Below, piece by piece: positions 36,487-44,761 of a stretch of 45,429 nt of DNA. Positions within the stretch are counted from its first letter, which is position 1. Every line of letters starts with the position of its first letter. The notes beneath the pieces are model-generated. The model searched no databases and was not told the origin of the DNA. It worked only from the letters and a program-made list of their open reading frames with translations. The DNA is from Clostridiales bacterium (lineage in GTDB: Bacteria; Bacillota; Clostridia; Lachnospirales; WQUN01): positions 1 to 45,429 of the forward strand of contig JAISZB010000077.1 in the NCBI GenBank assembly GCA_031269465.1, in the 5' to 3' direction. The position numbers were made by a program, and so were the translations under genes.

Positions 36487-37476
36487 CTATCTCTTCTTGC
36501 CTCTGTTGCCGCCGCTAGCCCTCTGCGCAGCTTGCCGAACAGACGCGCTTGAAGCCGAGCCAGCGGATTTCGCTTCTGGCGCGGGAGTCGCAACAGCTTT
36601 CGTCTCGGGTTTTTTCGCAAGCATGTACCAGAAGCTTCCAGCTAGGAAAATGGATGAGTATCCGCCGGCCACGACGCCTATCATTATCGGAAGGGCGAAC
36701 TCCTTTATGGAGGAAACTCCCACGATGTAGAGCACAAGCACGGACATGAAGACAGTGAGCGATGTAAAGACCGATCTTCTCATAGTTTGGCGGATGCTGT
36801 TATTGACCAGTTCGAGGAACCCGGCCCTGCGCATTAGCACCTTGTTCTCGCGGATGCGATCGAATATTACGATTGTGGCGTTTATTGAATAGCCCAAAAT
36901 GGTGAGAACCGCCGCGATAAAAGAGTAATTCAGGGGAATTCGCAATATTGCATAGAAAGCTATCATTACAAGCGAATCATGAAGAAGCGCGAACACTGCG
37001 GCAGTACCCATTCGGATGTCGCGAAAGCGCACTGAGATATAAATGAGCATGCATACGCATGCTACAGCCACAGCAAGCACAGCCGCGCGCTGCATGTCTG
37101 AGGAGATGGTCGGGCTTATGTCTGAATAGGTGAAGGCATCCTGCGCCAGGTTGTATTTGGCTGAGATTTCTCCGATAAGTTTTATTCGCGTCTCCTGATC
37201 GATGGAGCGCAAGCGAATCATGACTTGATTCTCACCCGCTATTTTTTGAACCTGAGGAGCATTCTGGCCTGTCACTTCTCTGGTTATGGCGGCTATATCA
37301 TCATTATTGAAGCTCTGTCCTATATCAATTTGAAATGATGTGCCTCCGGAGAATTCAACGTCAAAGTTGAAAGCGCCGCGCCCGGACGCTCCGTTTACGA
37401 TCATGAAGACGACTCCAACCAGCAGGGCGAAAATGGAAACCGCCAAATAGTAAAGCCTTTTTTCAACTATACGCAT
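36487..37476 (-). CDS. secF: Protein translocase subunit SecF
   Basis: A 329-residue membrane protein that with SecD uses the proton gradient to drive late steps of Sec export. It has the typical N-terminal helix, FDVEFSGGTSFQIDIG in the first periplasmic-type loop, the SecF signature IGYSINATIVIFDRIRENKV, and five further helices. The C-terminal 50 residues are Ala/Ser/Arg/Lys-rich (KKPETKAVATPAPEAKSAGS), a cytoplasmic tail longer than usual. It begins 6 bp after secD and is clearly co-transcribed. Confidence 0.96.
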   Translation of the reverse strand: MRIVEKRLYYLAVSIFALLVGVVFMIVNGASGRGAFNFDVEFSGGTSFQIDIGQSFNNDDIAAITREVTGQNAPQVQKIAGENQVMIRLRSIDQETRIKLIGEISAKYNLAQDAFTYSDISPTISSDMQRAAVLAVAVACVCMLIYISVRFRDIRMGTAAVFALLHDSLVMIAFYAILRIPLNYSFIAAVLTILGYSINATIVIFDRIRENKVLMRRAGFLELVNNSIRQTMRRSVFTSLTVFMSVLVLYIVGVSSIKEFALPIMIGVVAGGYSSIFLAGSFWYMLAKKPETKAVATPAPEAKSAGSASSASVRQAAQRASGGNRGKKR

Positions 37477-37482
37477 GCCTGA

Positions 37483-38727
37483 TTACGCCTCCTTCTTGAC
37501 GGGAATAAAGAATTTCGGCGCGTTCAGGCCTGCGCCTACAAGATTTTTTATAATGAATCGGGTTACTGCAAGCGCCGTCAGCATAGAAACTACAATGCCT
37601 ATCGCAAGCGTCTGAGCGAAGCCCTTGACAGGGCCTGTCCCAAGCCAGAAGAGGACGCCTGCGGCTATAAGAGTAGTAACATTGGAATCCAGGATGGCAG
37701 GAAACGCCCTCTTGAAGCCCGCGTCAACCGATGCTCTCAGAGTGTGGCCTGTGGAGATTTCCTCACGCATCCTTTCAAATATTATGATGTTTGCGTCCAC
37801 GGCCATGCCGATAGATAGAATAATGCCGGCTATTCCGGGAAGAGTCAGCGTGACTTTGAAGAGGCTTAGCAGTATGAGGACTGCTACAGTGTAGATTGCA
37901 AGAGCCAAATCAGCGGCAAGCCCGGATGTGCGGTATATGATGATCATGAAAATGAGGATTAAGCCAAGCGTTATCGCTCCCGCCAAAACGCCTGTATTTA
38001 AAGCATTTGAGCCAAGCTTCGCCCCGACATTATTTACGCTTAATACATCAAGCGCAAACGGCAGCGAACCTTCTCTAATGCTCCTGGCAAGATCTTCTGC
38101 CTCTTGAGCAGTAAATGTGCCCGTGATGCTTGCGTGCCCGTCTGTTATTACAGACTGCACTGTAGGATTCGATATCATCTCGTCATCCAGAAAAATGGAA
38201 ATGGTCTTTTGAAGGTTCGCGCTTGTCGCATCAGCGAATTTCTGCGCGCCCTCGGAGTTGAACTCCAGAGACACTCCGTACTGGCTCGCAGTCCCCGCCC
38301 CTTGGGAGGTGAGCGCCCTCTGGGCGTCCGCGACATCAGAACCCGTAAGAAGTGTATCCCCGGCTTCATTCTTGAAGGTCAATAAAGCGGTTTTCCCCAG
38401 TTCCTGGACGGCCGTTTCAGGATCGTCCACACCCGGTATATCCACGCGGATCTGATTGCCGCTCTGCAGGCCCACTTCAGCCTCAGTGTAGTTCTTCGCA
38501 TCGAGCCTGCGCCTGATTAGGCTCATGGCAGCGCCCATCTCCTGAGATGTGGGGTTGTCCTTCCTAGGGGCGTAAACCATAGTGATTCCGCCTTTAAGAT
38601 CTAGCCCTTGCCTGATGCCTCCCACGCCGAAAAGCTTTCCGGCTCCAACCCCAAAATATGACAAGGCGGCGAGGCCTGCCGTGACGGCAATCGTCAATGC
38701 AAGCAAAAAAATGCTTCTTCCCTTCAT
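37483..38727 (-). CDS. secD: Protein translocase subunit SecD
   Basis: A 414-residue partner of SecF in the SecDF export motor. It has the N-terminal helix, the D1 motif FGVGGIRQGLDLKGGITMVY, the P1 loop domain, IREGSLPFALDVLSV before the second helix, and the D4-type signature GMAVDANIIIFERMREEI. The ATG at 38727 is set by AGGAGG 8 nt upstream; an in-frame ATG 33 nt earlier (38760) overlaps that site and is unlikely. It leads a secD-secF pair downstream of the SCIFF genes on the same strand, separated from them by a cluster of palindromic elements. Confidence 0.96.
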   Translation of the reverse strand: MKGRSIFLLALTIAVTAGLAALSYFGVGAGKLFGVGGIRQGLDLKGGITMVYAPRKDNPTSQEMGAAMSLIRRRLDAKNYTEAEVGLQSGNQIRVDIPGVDDPETAVQELGKTALLTFKNEAGDTLLTGSDVADAQRALTSQGAGTASQYGVSLEFNSEGAQKFADATSANLQKTISIFLDDEMISNPTVQSVITDGHASITGTFTAQEAEDLARSIREGSLPFALDVLSVNNVGAKLGSNALNTGVLAGAITLGLILIFMIIIYRTSGLAADLALAIYTVAVLILLSLFKVTLTLPGIAGIILSIGMAVDANIIIFERMREEISTGHTLRASVDAGFKRAFPAILDSNVTTLIAAGVLFWLGTGPVKGFAQTLAIGIVVSMLTALAVTRFIIKNLVGAGLNAPKFFIPVKKEA

Positions 38728-38865
38728 CTTTGAGTCCTCCTTAATGTCCACTTTTTTCATCGCCGAGGCGAATGAATATCATCTTGCGCCTCGGCTCTTA
38801 AATTGCCTATTTGCAGTCAACTGCATCTTTTCTGGAGCTTGGGAGTCCACTGGCGCTGATATTCA

Positions 38866-38997
38866 TATGCCGATTTTCATCAATTGCTCCTTTTTGGGAG
38901 CTTAAATTAACCATTGGACAGAGCGAAATGACAGAATCAATCGCAATCGCTGTATAATCAAGCTCCAAAAAAGGCAGTTTCAATGAAAATCAGCATA
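38866..38997. repeat. Palindromic element family A, long copy
   Basis: From GCCGATTTTCATCAATTGC to TTTCAATGAAAATCAGCATA. The right inner arm ATAATCAAGCTCCAAAAAAG is intact; the left arm is slightly altered (GGGAGCTTAAATTAACC). Confidence 0.8.
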
Positions 38998-39078
38998 TAT
39001 GAGTGAATTCAACGCTTTCAAGGCGCGAAATGCCGATATCAATCGCACTCTCTTTAGAGTCAGCCGCAAAATAGGAAC

Positions 39079-39181
39079 TATACCGCTTTTCATCAAATGT
39101 TACTTTTTTGGAGCTTGATTATCCATTGAAGCCTGTATAATCAAGCTCCAAAAAAGGTAATTTTATATGAAAAGCAGTATA
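39079..39181. repeat. Palindromic element family A, complete 103-bp copy
   Basis: From TATACCGCTTTTCATCAAA to TATATGAAAAGCAGTATA with perfect inner arms; only a few bases differ from the copy at 22735-22837. Confidence 0.92.
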
Positions 39182-39331
39182 TCAAATCCCGGCAATGAAT
39201 TGGCTCATTGCCTCAATACCAGGAAGACGCGCCGAAACGCGGCAATGTCGAGAGCCACGACGAAAATTTGCAGCCTTGAAAGCTTTCCATATACTATTTG
39301 CATATGGAAGTTCTTATCTAATTGGTACATT

Positions 39332-39468
39332 TATACCGATTTCCATTCAGTGTTCCTTTTTTGGGGCTTAGATTATCCATTGAGCAGTGAGTAATGCCGG
39401 TATCAGCATTTCTCACTCACTGTATAATCAAGCTCCAAAAAAGGTAATCTTATATGAAAATCAGTATA
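39332..39468. repeat. Palindromic element family A, complete 137-bp copy
   Basis: Same ends and inner arms as the 103-bp copies. A longer, self-complementary centre (GTGAGTAATGCCGGTATCAG, then CATTTCTCAC) defines the long version. Confidence 0.9.
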
Positions 39469-39517
39469 ACTACAGATCAGAATTGAAGAAGATTGCAAAT
39501 AATTAACGGAAAGCCTC

Positions 39518-40909
39518 TCATGCTTCAGCCTCCTCAAGCATTTCAGTTGAAGCCAAGTATAGAGCGCACTCTATCCTCTTCTTCTGAAGTTCGCACCCCA
39601 ACTCATAAGGCTTTAAAATGCTTCCGTTTTGATGGTAGGCGTTTGCGGCGCATCCTCCGCTGCAGTAGAATTTCGCCCAGCATTCCAGGCATTCTTCTTT
39701 AGCGTATACGTTGCACCTTGCAAACTCTCCCCTAAGCTTCACATTGTCTATTCCGCCAGTAATATCCCCCAGTTTGAATTCTTCCATCCCGACAAACTGA
39801 TGGCACGGATAGAGATCTCCCTGCGGGGTGACCGCCAGGTACTCTGTACCCGCTCCGCAGCCTGTGAGGCGCTTGATAAGGCATGGACCCCCTGTCAAGT
39901 CTATGTTGAAATGGAAGAAATTAAAAGGCTTGCCTTCTTTCCGCCTTTTCTCCATTTTATCAGCCAGGCGCTCATACTGCTCAAAAAGAGCGGGAAGATC
40001 CTCCTTGCGCAGTGAATAAGGCTCGTCCTGGGGTGATACTACCGGCTCTACAGATACCTGCTTGAAACCTAGATCCGCAAGGTGCAGGACGTCTTCAGAA
40101 AAGTCCAGATTTTGCCGCGTGTATGTTCCTCTAACGTAGTACCCCGTCTGCCCTCTCATATCAGCCATTTTTCTAAGCCTGTCAACGATATGCTCATAGC
40201 TTCCCTTTCCGGACGGGCTTATGCGCATTTCGTCGTTTACTTCCTTGCGACCGTCTATTGACAGCACAACGTTTGTCATATTCTTATCGATGAACTCCAT
40301 CATATCGCTCTCAAGCAACACGCCGTTCGTTGTCAGAGTGAATCTGATGTTCTTGCCGCTCTCCTTTTCCCTGCTTCTCCCATAAGCCACAATCTCTTTG
40401 ACCGCCTCGAAATTCAGCGTTGGCTCTCCGCCGAAAAAATCCACCTCAAGGTTTCTCCTGCTGCCAGAACTCGCTATCAGGAAGTCGATTGCCCGCTTTC
40501 CGGTCTCGCTTGCCATAAGCTGCCTTCGACCGCTATATCCGCCCTTTGACGCGAAGCAGTACTTGCACCTCAGATTGCAGTCATGGGATACATGGAGGCA
40601 AAGCGCCTTGACTATAGGCGCTTTGGATTCAAGAAAAGATTCATGGGATCTTAAGGCATGCTTGGCTGCGATTTCATGCGCATCTGGCGAAAAGAGCATC
40701 CCCTGACCTTCCAGCGTACGTATTTCGTTAATCGCCTCGAGAATATCTTCCAAAGGAAACCTGGATTTGAAGCGGCGGGCTATCTCATCTTCAGACATCA
40801 GCTTATAGTCGTCTATGATAAAATACGTTAATTCATCAACAGTATGAATCGCTCCGCTATTAATATCCAACACAAAAAATAGTCCATTCATGGAAAATTT
40901 ATGAAGCAT
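39518..40909 (-). CDS. scfB: SCIFF peptide maturase (radical SAM, thioether-forming)
   Basis: A 463-residue radical SAM enzyme expected to join SCIFF cysteines to backbone alpha-carbons (sactionine-type thioethers). Residues 1-85 form a peptide-recognition (RRE-like) region starting MLHKFSMNGLFFVLDINSGA. The radical SAM cluster is C111, C115, C118 (CNLRCKYC), followed by FGGEPTLNFEAV. The C-terminal SPASM region (about 336-453) carries many cysteines (GPCLIKRLTGCGAG, YPCHQF, ECLECWAKFYCSGGCAAN, YELGCELQ) for two extra Fe-S clusters. The peptide substrate lies 193 bp upstream on the same strand. Length and layout match the family fully. Confidence 0.95.
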   Translation of the reverse strand: MLHKFSMNGLFFVLDINSGAIHTVDELTYFIIDDYKLMSEDEIARRFKSRFPLEDILEAINEIRTLEGQGMLFSPDAHEIAAKHALRSHESFLESKAPIVKALCLHVSHDCNLRCKYCFASKGGYSGRRQLMASETGKRAIDFLIASSGSRRNLEVDFFGGEPTLNFEAVKEIVAYGRSREKESGKNIRFTLTTNGVLLESDMMEFIDKNMTNVVLSIDGRKEVNDEMRISPSGKGSYEHIVDRLRKMADMRGQTGYYVRGTYTRQNLDFSEDVLHLADLGFKQVSVEPVVSPQDEPYSLRKEDLPALFEQYERLADKMEKRRKEGKPFNFFHFNIDLTGGPCLIKRLTGCGAGTEYLAVTPQGDLYPCHQFVGMEEFKLGDITGGIDNVKLRGEFARCNVYAKEECLECWAKFYCSGGCAANAYHQNGSILKPYELGCELQKKRIECALYLASTEMLEEAEA

Positions 40910-41046
40910 GATACTCTCCTGACTATGCCGATCATCATCATGCGCTCAGTTTTATAAGGAAGACACACATATATACTAGATGCAATGATTGAAAATCGTA
41001 AATTATCAAGCAAGCTTTCAAGGCGCGCGGCGCTTCTAACGCACCA

Positions 41047-41096
41047 GCGCCCGGGGCGGGCGCCTCGGGCGGTTTGGCGTTTTGAAGCGGCGCTTC
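41047..41096 (-). promoter_or_regulatory. GC-rich hairpins between SCIFF and its maturase
   Basis: GCGCCCG and CGGGCGC (41047-41063) form a tight 7-bp stem, and GAAGCGGCGCTTC (41084-41096) is a second palindrome. They lie 7-56 bp after the SCIFF stop codon. No T run follows, so they may act as a partial terminator or mRNA-stabilising structure that keeps peptide mRNA above enzyme mRNA. This role is inferred. Confidence 0.5.
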
Positions 41097-41102
41097 CATT
41101 CC

Positions 41103-41249
41103 CTATTTCTTGCTTTTCTCGCAAGCCTGGTTTGCGACTGTGCATGATGTCTTGCACGCCGACTGGCAGGATGTCTGGCATTCCCCGCAGCCGCCTTTGG
41201 AAATGGCATTCGCAAACAAGACGGCGTTTATGGTCTTGATATGTTTCAC
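41103..41249 (-). CDS. scfA: SCIFF ribosomal peptide precursor (six cysteines in forty-five residues)
   Basis: A 48-residue peptide, MKHIKTINAVLFANAISKGG followed by CGECQTSCQSACKTSC and TVANQACEKSKK. It has exactly six cysteines, at 21, 24, 28, 32, 36 and 43, matching the SCIFF family closely, including the GGCGECQTSCQSACKTSC core (18 residues). The leader is residues 1-18. The start is GTG at 41249, preceded by a run of eight G that includes a GGGGG ribosome binding site; the ATG three bases upstream is followed at once by a stop in its own frame. The maturase gene is next on the same strand. The mature product and function of SCIFF remain poorly known. Confidence 0.96.
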   Translation of the reverse strand: MKHIKTINAVLFANAISKGGCGECQTSCQSACKTSCTVANQACEKSKK

Positions 41250-41659
41250 ATAAACCCCCCCCTTTTTAAATTTGAGACGCAATTGGCGCTTGAAGAAACG
41301 CTCACTTTTTTATCGCCCAAGCTTGGCTGATTCCCGATTGGCCTTTCATATAAAGCCCAGGCAAGACAACCGCCAATATCAATCAAAGAAAAATCTCAGC
41401 TTAAGAGCGCCTATTCTAATCGGTTCGTGCGTCCTTCAAGCAGTATAGCACTTTTTATTTTGAATGCCAATCAATTTTCACTTTTTATATTGTCTGATGG
41501 ATGATAAATAGAAAAATTTTTCAAAAAATGCATTGGGATACTTCTATGGCTTTATCCAAAGTTGAAGAGAAGCCGTTGCAGCTTTAGCAGGATAGATAAA
41601 TCGGCATGTTCTCTATTAAGCTAAAGAATTTAAATAATTATACAGGTGTGCAGATAGTA

Positions 41660-41757
41660 TTGTAGATTGATTATCCAGTGAGTGCGAAATTCCAATATCA
41701 ATCGCACTCACCGGATAATCAATCTGCAGAATCTGTACTCTCCTATGGGCATCAGTC
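41660..41757. repeat. Palindromic element with changed inner arms
   Basis: Inner arms GCAGAT..GTAGATTGATTATC and GATAATCAATCTGC are complementary, and the centre reads GTGAGTGCGAAATTCC ... GCACTCAC. The architecture matches family A, but GGAGCTTG is replaced by compensating bases on both arms. Confidence 0.65.
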
Positions 41758-41765
41758 TATTGCTC

Positions 41766-41868
41766 TATGCTGATTTTCATAGAAAATTACCTTTTTTGGA
41801 GCTTGATTATTCAGGTGAAAGTGGATAATCAAGCTCCAAAAAAGGAACATTTGATGAAAATCGATATA
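41766..41868. repeat. Palindromic element family A, complete 103-bp copy
   Basis: From TATGCTGATTTTCATAGAAA to TTTGATGAAAATCGATATA, with inner arms CCTTTTTTGGAGCTTGATTA and TAATCAAGCTCCAAAAAAGG. Confidence 0.9.
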
Positions 41869-42101
41869 TTTAGACGGCGCAGGCAGCTTTCGTTTATACC
41901 TATGCGCCTATTTTAGCTCGGCTGTCTGCTGCTGCTGTATATCCAAGCTAAGGCAGTCAGTACAAATCAGTATATCTGGGAACAGGCATTAAAATCAATA
42001 GGGAAATGATTGAAACAACCATTTCCCTTTTACAGTTGGAAGTTTATCTATGAAAATCGCAACAGGCTCATCCCACGACATTTTCGAGTTAAGGCCTGAA
42101 A

Positions 42102-42497
42102 TTACTTCCCGCCTTTGAAATTTATCCCAATAACGCCTCCCAGCCCTCCACCTGCGAGAGAAAGAAGAAGAAGAGTAATGGTCCTTGAGTCATATGAAAA
42201 CTCTTTAAGAGCTATCGTCATGAGGGCGACCAATATAATGGCATATGAAAGCCCTGCCATTATCCCCCAGAACCATCCTTTAGTAGGCGCCCCCCTTGCC
42301 GCGTCGAAGCCTGCCACTATAACAGACACCAGTGTTGCGCCAGCCACCACAAGCGGCGTTTTATCCTCTGTCAAGGACGTGTAAGTGATTAGCATGGAGT
42401 AGCCTAAAAAGATTATGCATGTAATGGCATAACCCACCAAAACGCCCTGCAAAAGAGCCATAAACCTGGAGCTCTCCGTCTTCACTTCGGCTTTCAC
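42102..42497 (-). CDS. Small four-helix membrane protein, TIGR04086-like
   Basis: A 131-residue protein with four hydrophobic helices (about 13-38, 45-64, 73-95, 103-126) separated by short loops such as AARGAPTKGWFWG. The size, helix spacing and the Gly-rich last helix recall the TIGR04086 family, which is frequently found beside SCIFF and SecDF genes in Clostridia. The function is unknown. The start is GTG at 42497, with GAGGAGGGG 8 nt upstream. It is on the same strand as, and upstream of, the SCIFF genes, but two palindromic elements lie in between. Confidence 0.8.
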   Translation of the reverse strand: MKAEVKTESSRFMALLQGVLVGYAITCIIFLGYSMLITYTSLTEDKTPLVVAGATLVSVIVAGFDAARGAPTKGWFWGIMAGLSYAIILVALMTIALKEFSYDSRTITLLLLSLAGGGLGGVIGINFKGGK

Positions 42498-42652
42498 CTA
42501 AATACCCCTCCTCGGAATACAAAAAAGCATTTATTCCTATTCTACTGAGGAGGAAGGCAATTTATGATATCTATGAAGACAATAGCAGAAAAAGGCTTGG
42601 TTTATTTTCCGCGCAATGCAACAACTTAGGCATCTTTGCTTTCATGGCAAGA

Positions 42653-42830
42653 TCACACAGGAAAGCTTCTTGCGGGTCTGTTCCAGAGCCTCTCAACCAG
42701 GATCCGCGACAAGCCAGTCTTCTCGGAATCTTCTCTTCGTCCATCCACCCGCCAATAACGTTCGCAATGATTTCTATCAGATTATTTCTTCCGGCTAGAT
42801 TGATTGCGCTTTCATCGATTGTTATGCGGC
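42653..42830 (-). pseudogene. C-terminal remnant of an Rpn/PD-(D/E)XK nuclease-type gene
   Basis: On the minus strand the frame ...INLAGRNNLIEIIANVIGGW, then MDEEKIPR, changes by one base to KTGLSRILVERLWNRP before a stop at 42653. The same order occurs in the partial gene at the window end (GILKGGGGMDEACVRTGLSR, ALVERLHGSP), so this is a frameshifted paralogue. No start or nuclease core is visible. Confidence 0.5.
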
Positions 42831-42898
42831 GGAGTCCCCTGCTTTTAGGCGTGGCTAGGAAGCCGCACGCCCTCGCTCCTTTCGGCTGGGATGGCAGT

Positions 42899-43995
42899 TC
42901 ACCCAGCCAATGGCTTGAGCTTCCTATAGCTTATGCCTGCGGATATCCGTCCAGCGTCCGCACATCGAAGCTTCCGCTTTGGCGCCTTCCAAAAATGAAG
43001 CCTTTGCGTCCATCCGGCATTTGCACCTTGTCGAACAGCTGATCGAACAGCTGATATCCAAATACAAGCTTTGGAGTTTGGTTCAGCTTTCTCCTTCAGC
43101 CTTTGTTGATGGCCGCCTTGTGCAGTCGGCGGCTGCGGCTTTCTGCATGCAGATTGCATCCAGTGGCGCAAATGCCGGATTGCCGCCGGTGCATCTCGAG
43201 TCTTACGGGGTGATCCTTTGCCAAGCTGTTTCTGATTTTCGTGTTTTTTGCGGTATATCCATGTGTCATGCCAGCGCTTGGATATATCTCCTTCAGCGTG
43301 TTGCCGAAGACCCGCCTCATGACGCCCCATGAATGCGGCGTCCCGATACGGCTGCCCCCCCTTTAGACTCAGCTTCAGCTTCCCCGCATGATGCCGAAAA
43401 AGGCACCCCGATGCCCATAAAAGCGGCATTCCGATAGCTTCTATGGCAAGTTGCGCATCGCCTCCCATATTGCGGCTTTCTATAAGATGGACTCTCAAAA
43501 TGGGGTTTCTTGCAATCCTTTCTGCCATGGCATACATGCCTTTCGCTGAATAAGACGTATTTCCGCGCGTTCCAAAATTCAAGCTGATCTCCTTGCTGGC
43601 AGCCGACTCCGGGTATATCCGGATTTTGATTTTCTGAATATCGGAAGAGGCAGCCTCTACAACTATTTTCGCAGTCGGCAATATATTATCTACATTACCT
43701 GCCGTTTAACGTGAGTCTGAATCTTGTTTTCTATAAACGGAGCGAGCCAGTTTTCTATAAACGGAGCGAGCCAGCCCTTATGCTTTGAATGGACGTGGTT
43801 TTTGAAGCAGGGCTGGCGATGCCTTGTCTTCCTGTCGCACCTCGCGATAGGGCTCTTTTCGATTGAGCCTTCAAAAGCTCTGCGCATTGATAGCAAGTCC
43901 GCTATATCATCCCTCAGCTCCTCCTCGGCGGCGTACAGCTCTTCCTTCTGCGTCGTCGCTGAGACTCCTATGATTGACTCATAAAAGCTCTCCCT
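42899..43995 (-). pseudogene. iscB: Decayed IscB RNA-guided nuclease
   Basis: Fragments spread over all three minus-strand frames line up in order with IscB (IS200/IS605-linked OMEGA nuclease): ELRDDIADLLSMRRAF; RKTRHRQPCFKNHVHSKHK (Arg-rich bridge); GWLAPFIEN; TAKIVVEAASSDIQKIK (RuvC-II Glu); NPDIPGVGCQQGDQLEFWN; VHLIESRNMGGDA (HNH); HAGKLKLSLKGGQPYRDAAF; GMTHGYTAKNTKIRNSLAKD and GNPAFAPLD (RuvC-III); GFIFGRRQSGSFDVRTLDG (C-terminal TAM-interacting part). The HNH site reads VHLIES where VHHIES is usual, so a catalytic His is lost. The RuvC-I Asp and the N-terminal 60-70 residues are not recognisable. At least four frameshifts and several stops make it non-functional. Two in-frame tandem duplications (24 bp and 12 bp) lie inside. 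No tnpA is nearby. Confidence 0.88.
43726..43773. repeat. 24-bp tandem duplication inside the iscB remnant
   Basis: Two identical 24-bp units starting GTTTTCTATAAACGG and ending GAGCCA (43726-43749, 43750-43773) double the residues WLAPFIEN. A second duplication of 12 bp (TCGAACAGCTGA, 43031-43054) doubles QLFD. Both keep the frame. Confidence 0.9.
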
Positions 43996-44022
43996 GCGTT
44001 CTCTTTACTCGAACATAGCTTT

Positions 44023-44094
44023 CGATCCTTTCATGTTGCCTATTTCGTTATTGCTGGCGCGCTCGCCCTTCAGCCTTGGAATTATTACCCCAAG
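44023..44094 (-). ncRNA. Candidate omega-RNA-like structured unit A, upstream of iscB
   Basis: On the minus strand a hairpin with stem CTTGG/CCAAG and a 10-nt loop is followed by GGCTGAAGGGCGA and a stretch ending GGATCG. Unit B (44264-44332) has the same layout with a different but still paired stem. The position directly upstream of an iscB remnant is where omega-RNA (HEARO) is encoded. No comparison with a known omega-RNA model was possible. Confidence 0.4.
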
Positions 44095-44263
44095 CCTTTG
44101 GCATTTTCAAATATCAGCAAGCTTCAGCTTCTTCTTTGACGCCTACATTCGACGCATAAAAAGGACCGCAATGATATTATATCCAACATTAAATATTCAA
44201 AAATGCTTACATGATTATACAGTTAATATCGAATTTAGATTCTAAACAGGTTCTTATGCAGAT

Positions 44264-44332
44264 CGATCCCTTTATATTGCTTATTTCATTTTCCGGCATT
44301 GTCGCCCTTCAGCCCTCCGCATTATCCGAGGG
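44264..44332 (-). ncRNA. Candidate structured unit B, paralogous to unit A
   Basis: The stem CCCTC/GAGGG has a 10-nt loop, followed by GGCTGAAGGGCGA and an A/T-rich stretch ending GGGATCG. About 70-75% identical to unit A by eye, with changed but complementary stem bases. Both units may be parts of one degraded omega-RNA region or of two element copies. Confidence 0.4.
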
Positions 44333-44761
44333 AACTCGCCCAACGCATTATATACTAGCCCGAGTTTACAAGATAACAGAGTAAAAAAATAATAGAACTG
44401 TGTATTCATGCGGGTTCCGCATGTGTATTATACCAATTTCGCATTGCTTTTCTTTATTTCTAAGCGATTTAGAATTTTATGTTAATTGAAATACTGCAAA
44501 GAAATGCCAGACAAATTGCTATTTGAGGTCTTTTCGATCTTCTTTTTCCTGCGGGAAAGGTCATCTTGGATTGCTTGATTGAATTCAGCATAGAAACCAT
44601 GCAGTTGATACTCATTTTGTGACCCATCTGCTAGAGTTCTCTATTCATAACGCAGCACAACATAAGCGCGAGCACACAATAAAACACATGCACTGTGATA
44701 TGTTCATCAGCGGGTCGGAAAGTCAAGCATTTGGCGTCTTTCATTTGCCGAAGGCAAGCTT

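Larger units (their letters stand above)
41250..42101. other. Intergenic region with two palindromic elements
   Basis: No gene seen. It holds the SCIFF promoter region (AT-rich 41440-41530), an altered element at 41660-41757, and a complete element at 41766-41868. Confidence 0.45.

Noticed and set aside
40888..41239. Longer frames on either strand across the SCIFF gene
   Set aside because: They lack ribosome binding sites and run in the wrong phase; the 48-codon SCIFF frame explains the sequence.
79..41868. Palindromic elements as a CRISPR or as simple rho-independent terminators
   Set aside because: They are scattered singly over 40 kb, carry conserved ends beyond the stem, and often lie far from gene ends.
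42899..43681. A 260-codon minus-strand frame as an intact gene
   Set aside because: Protein-like motifs alternate between this frame and the other two, in IscB order, so the open frame is one lane of a frameshifted pseudogene.
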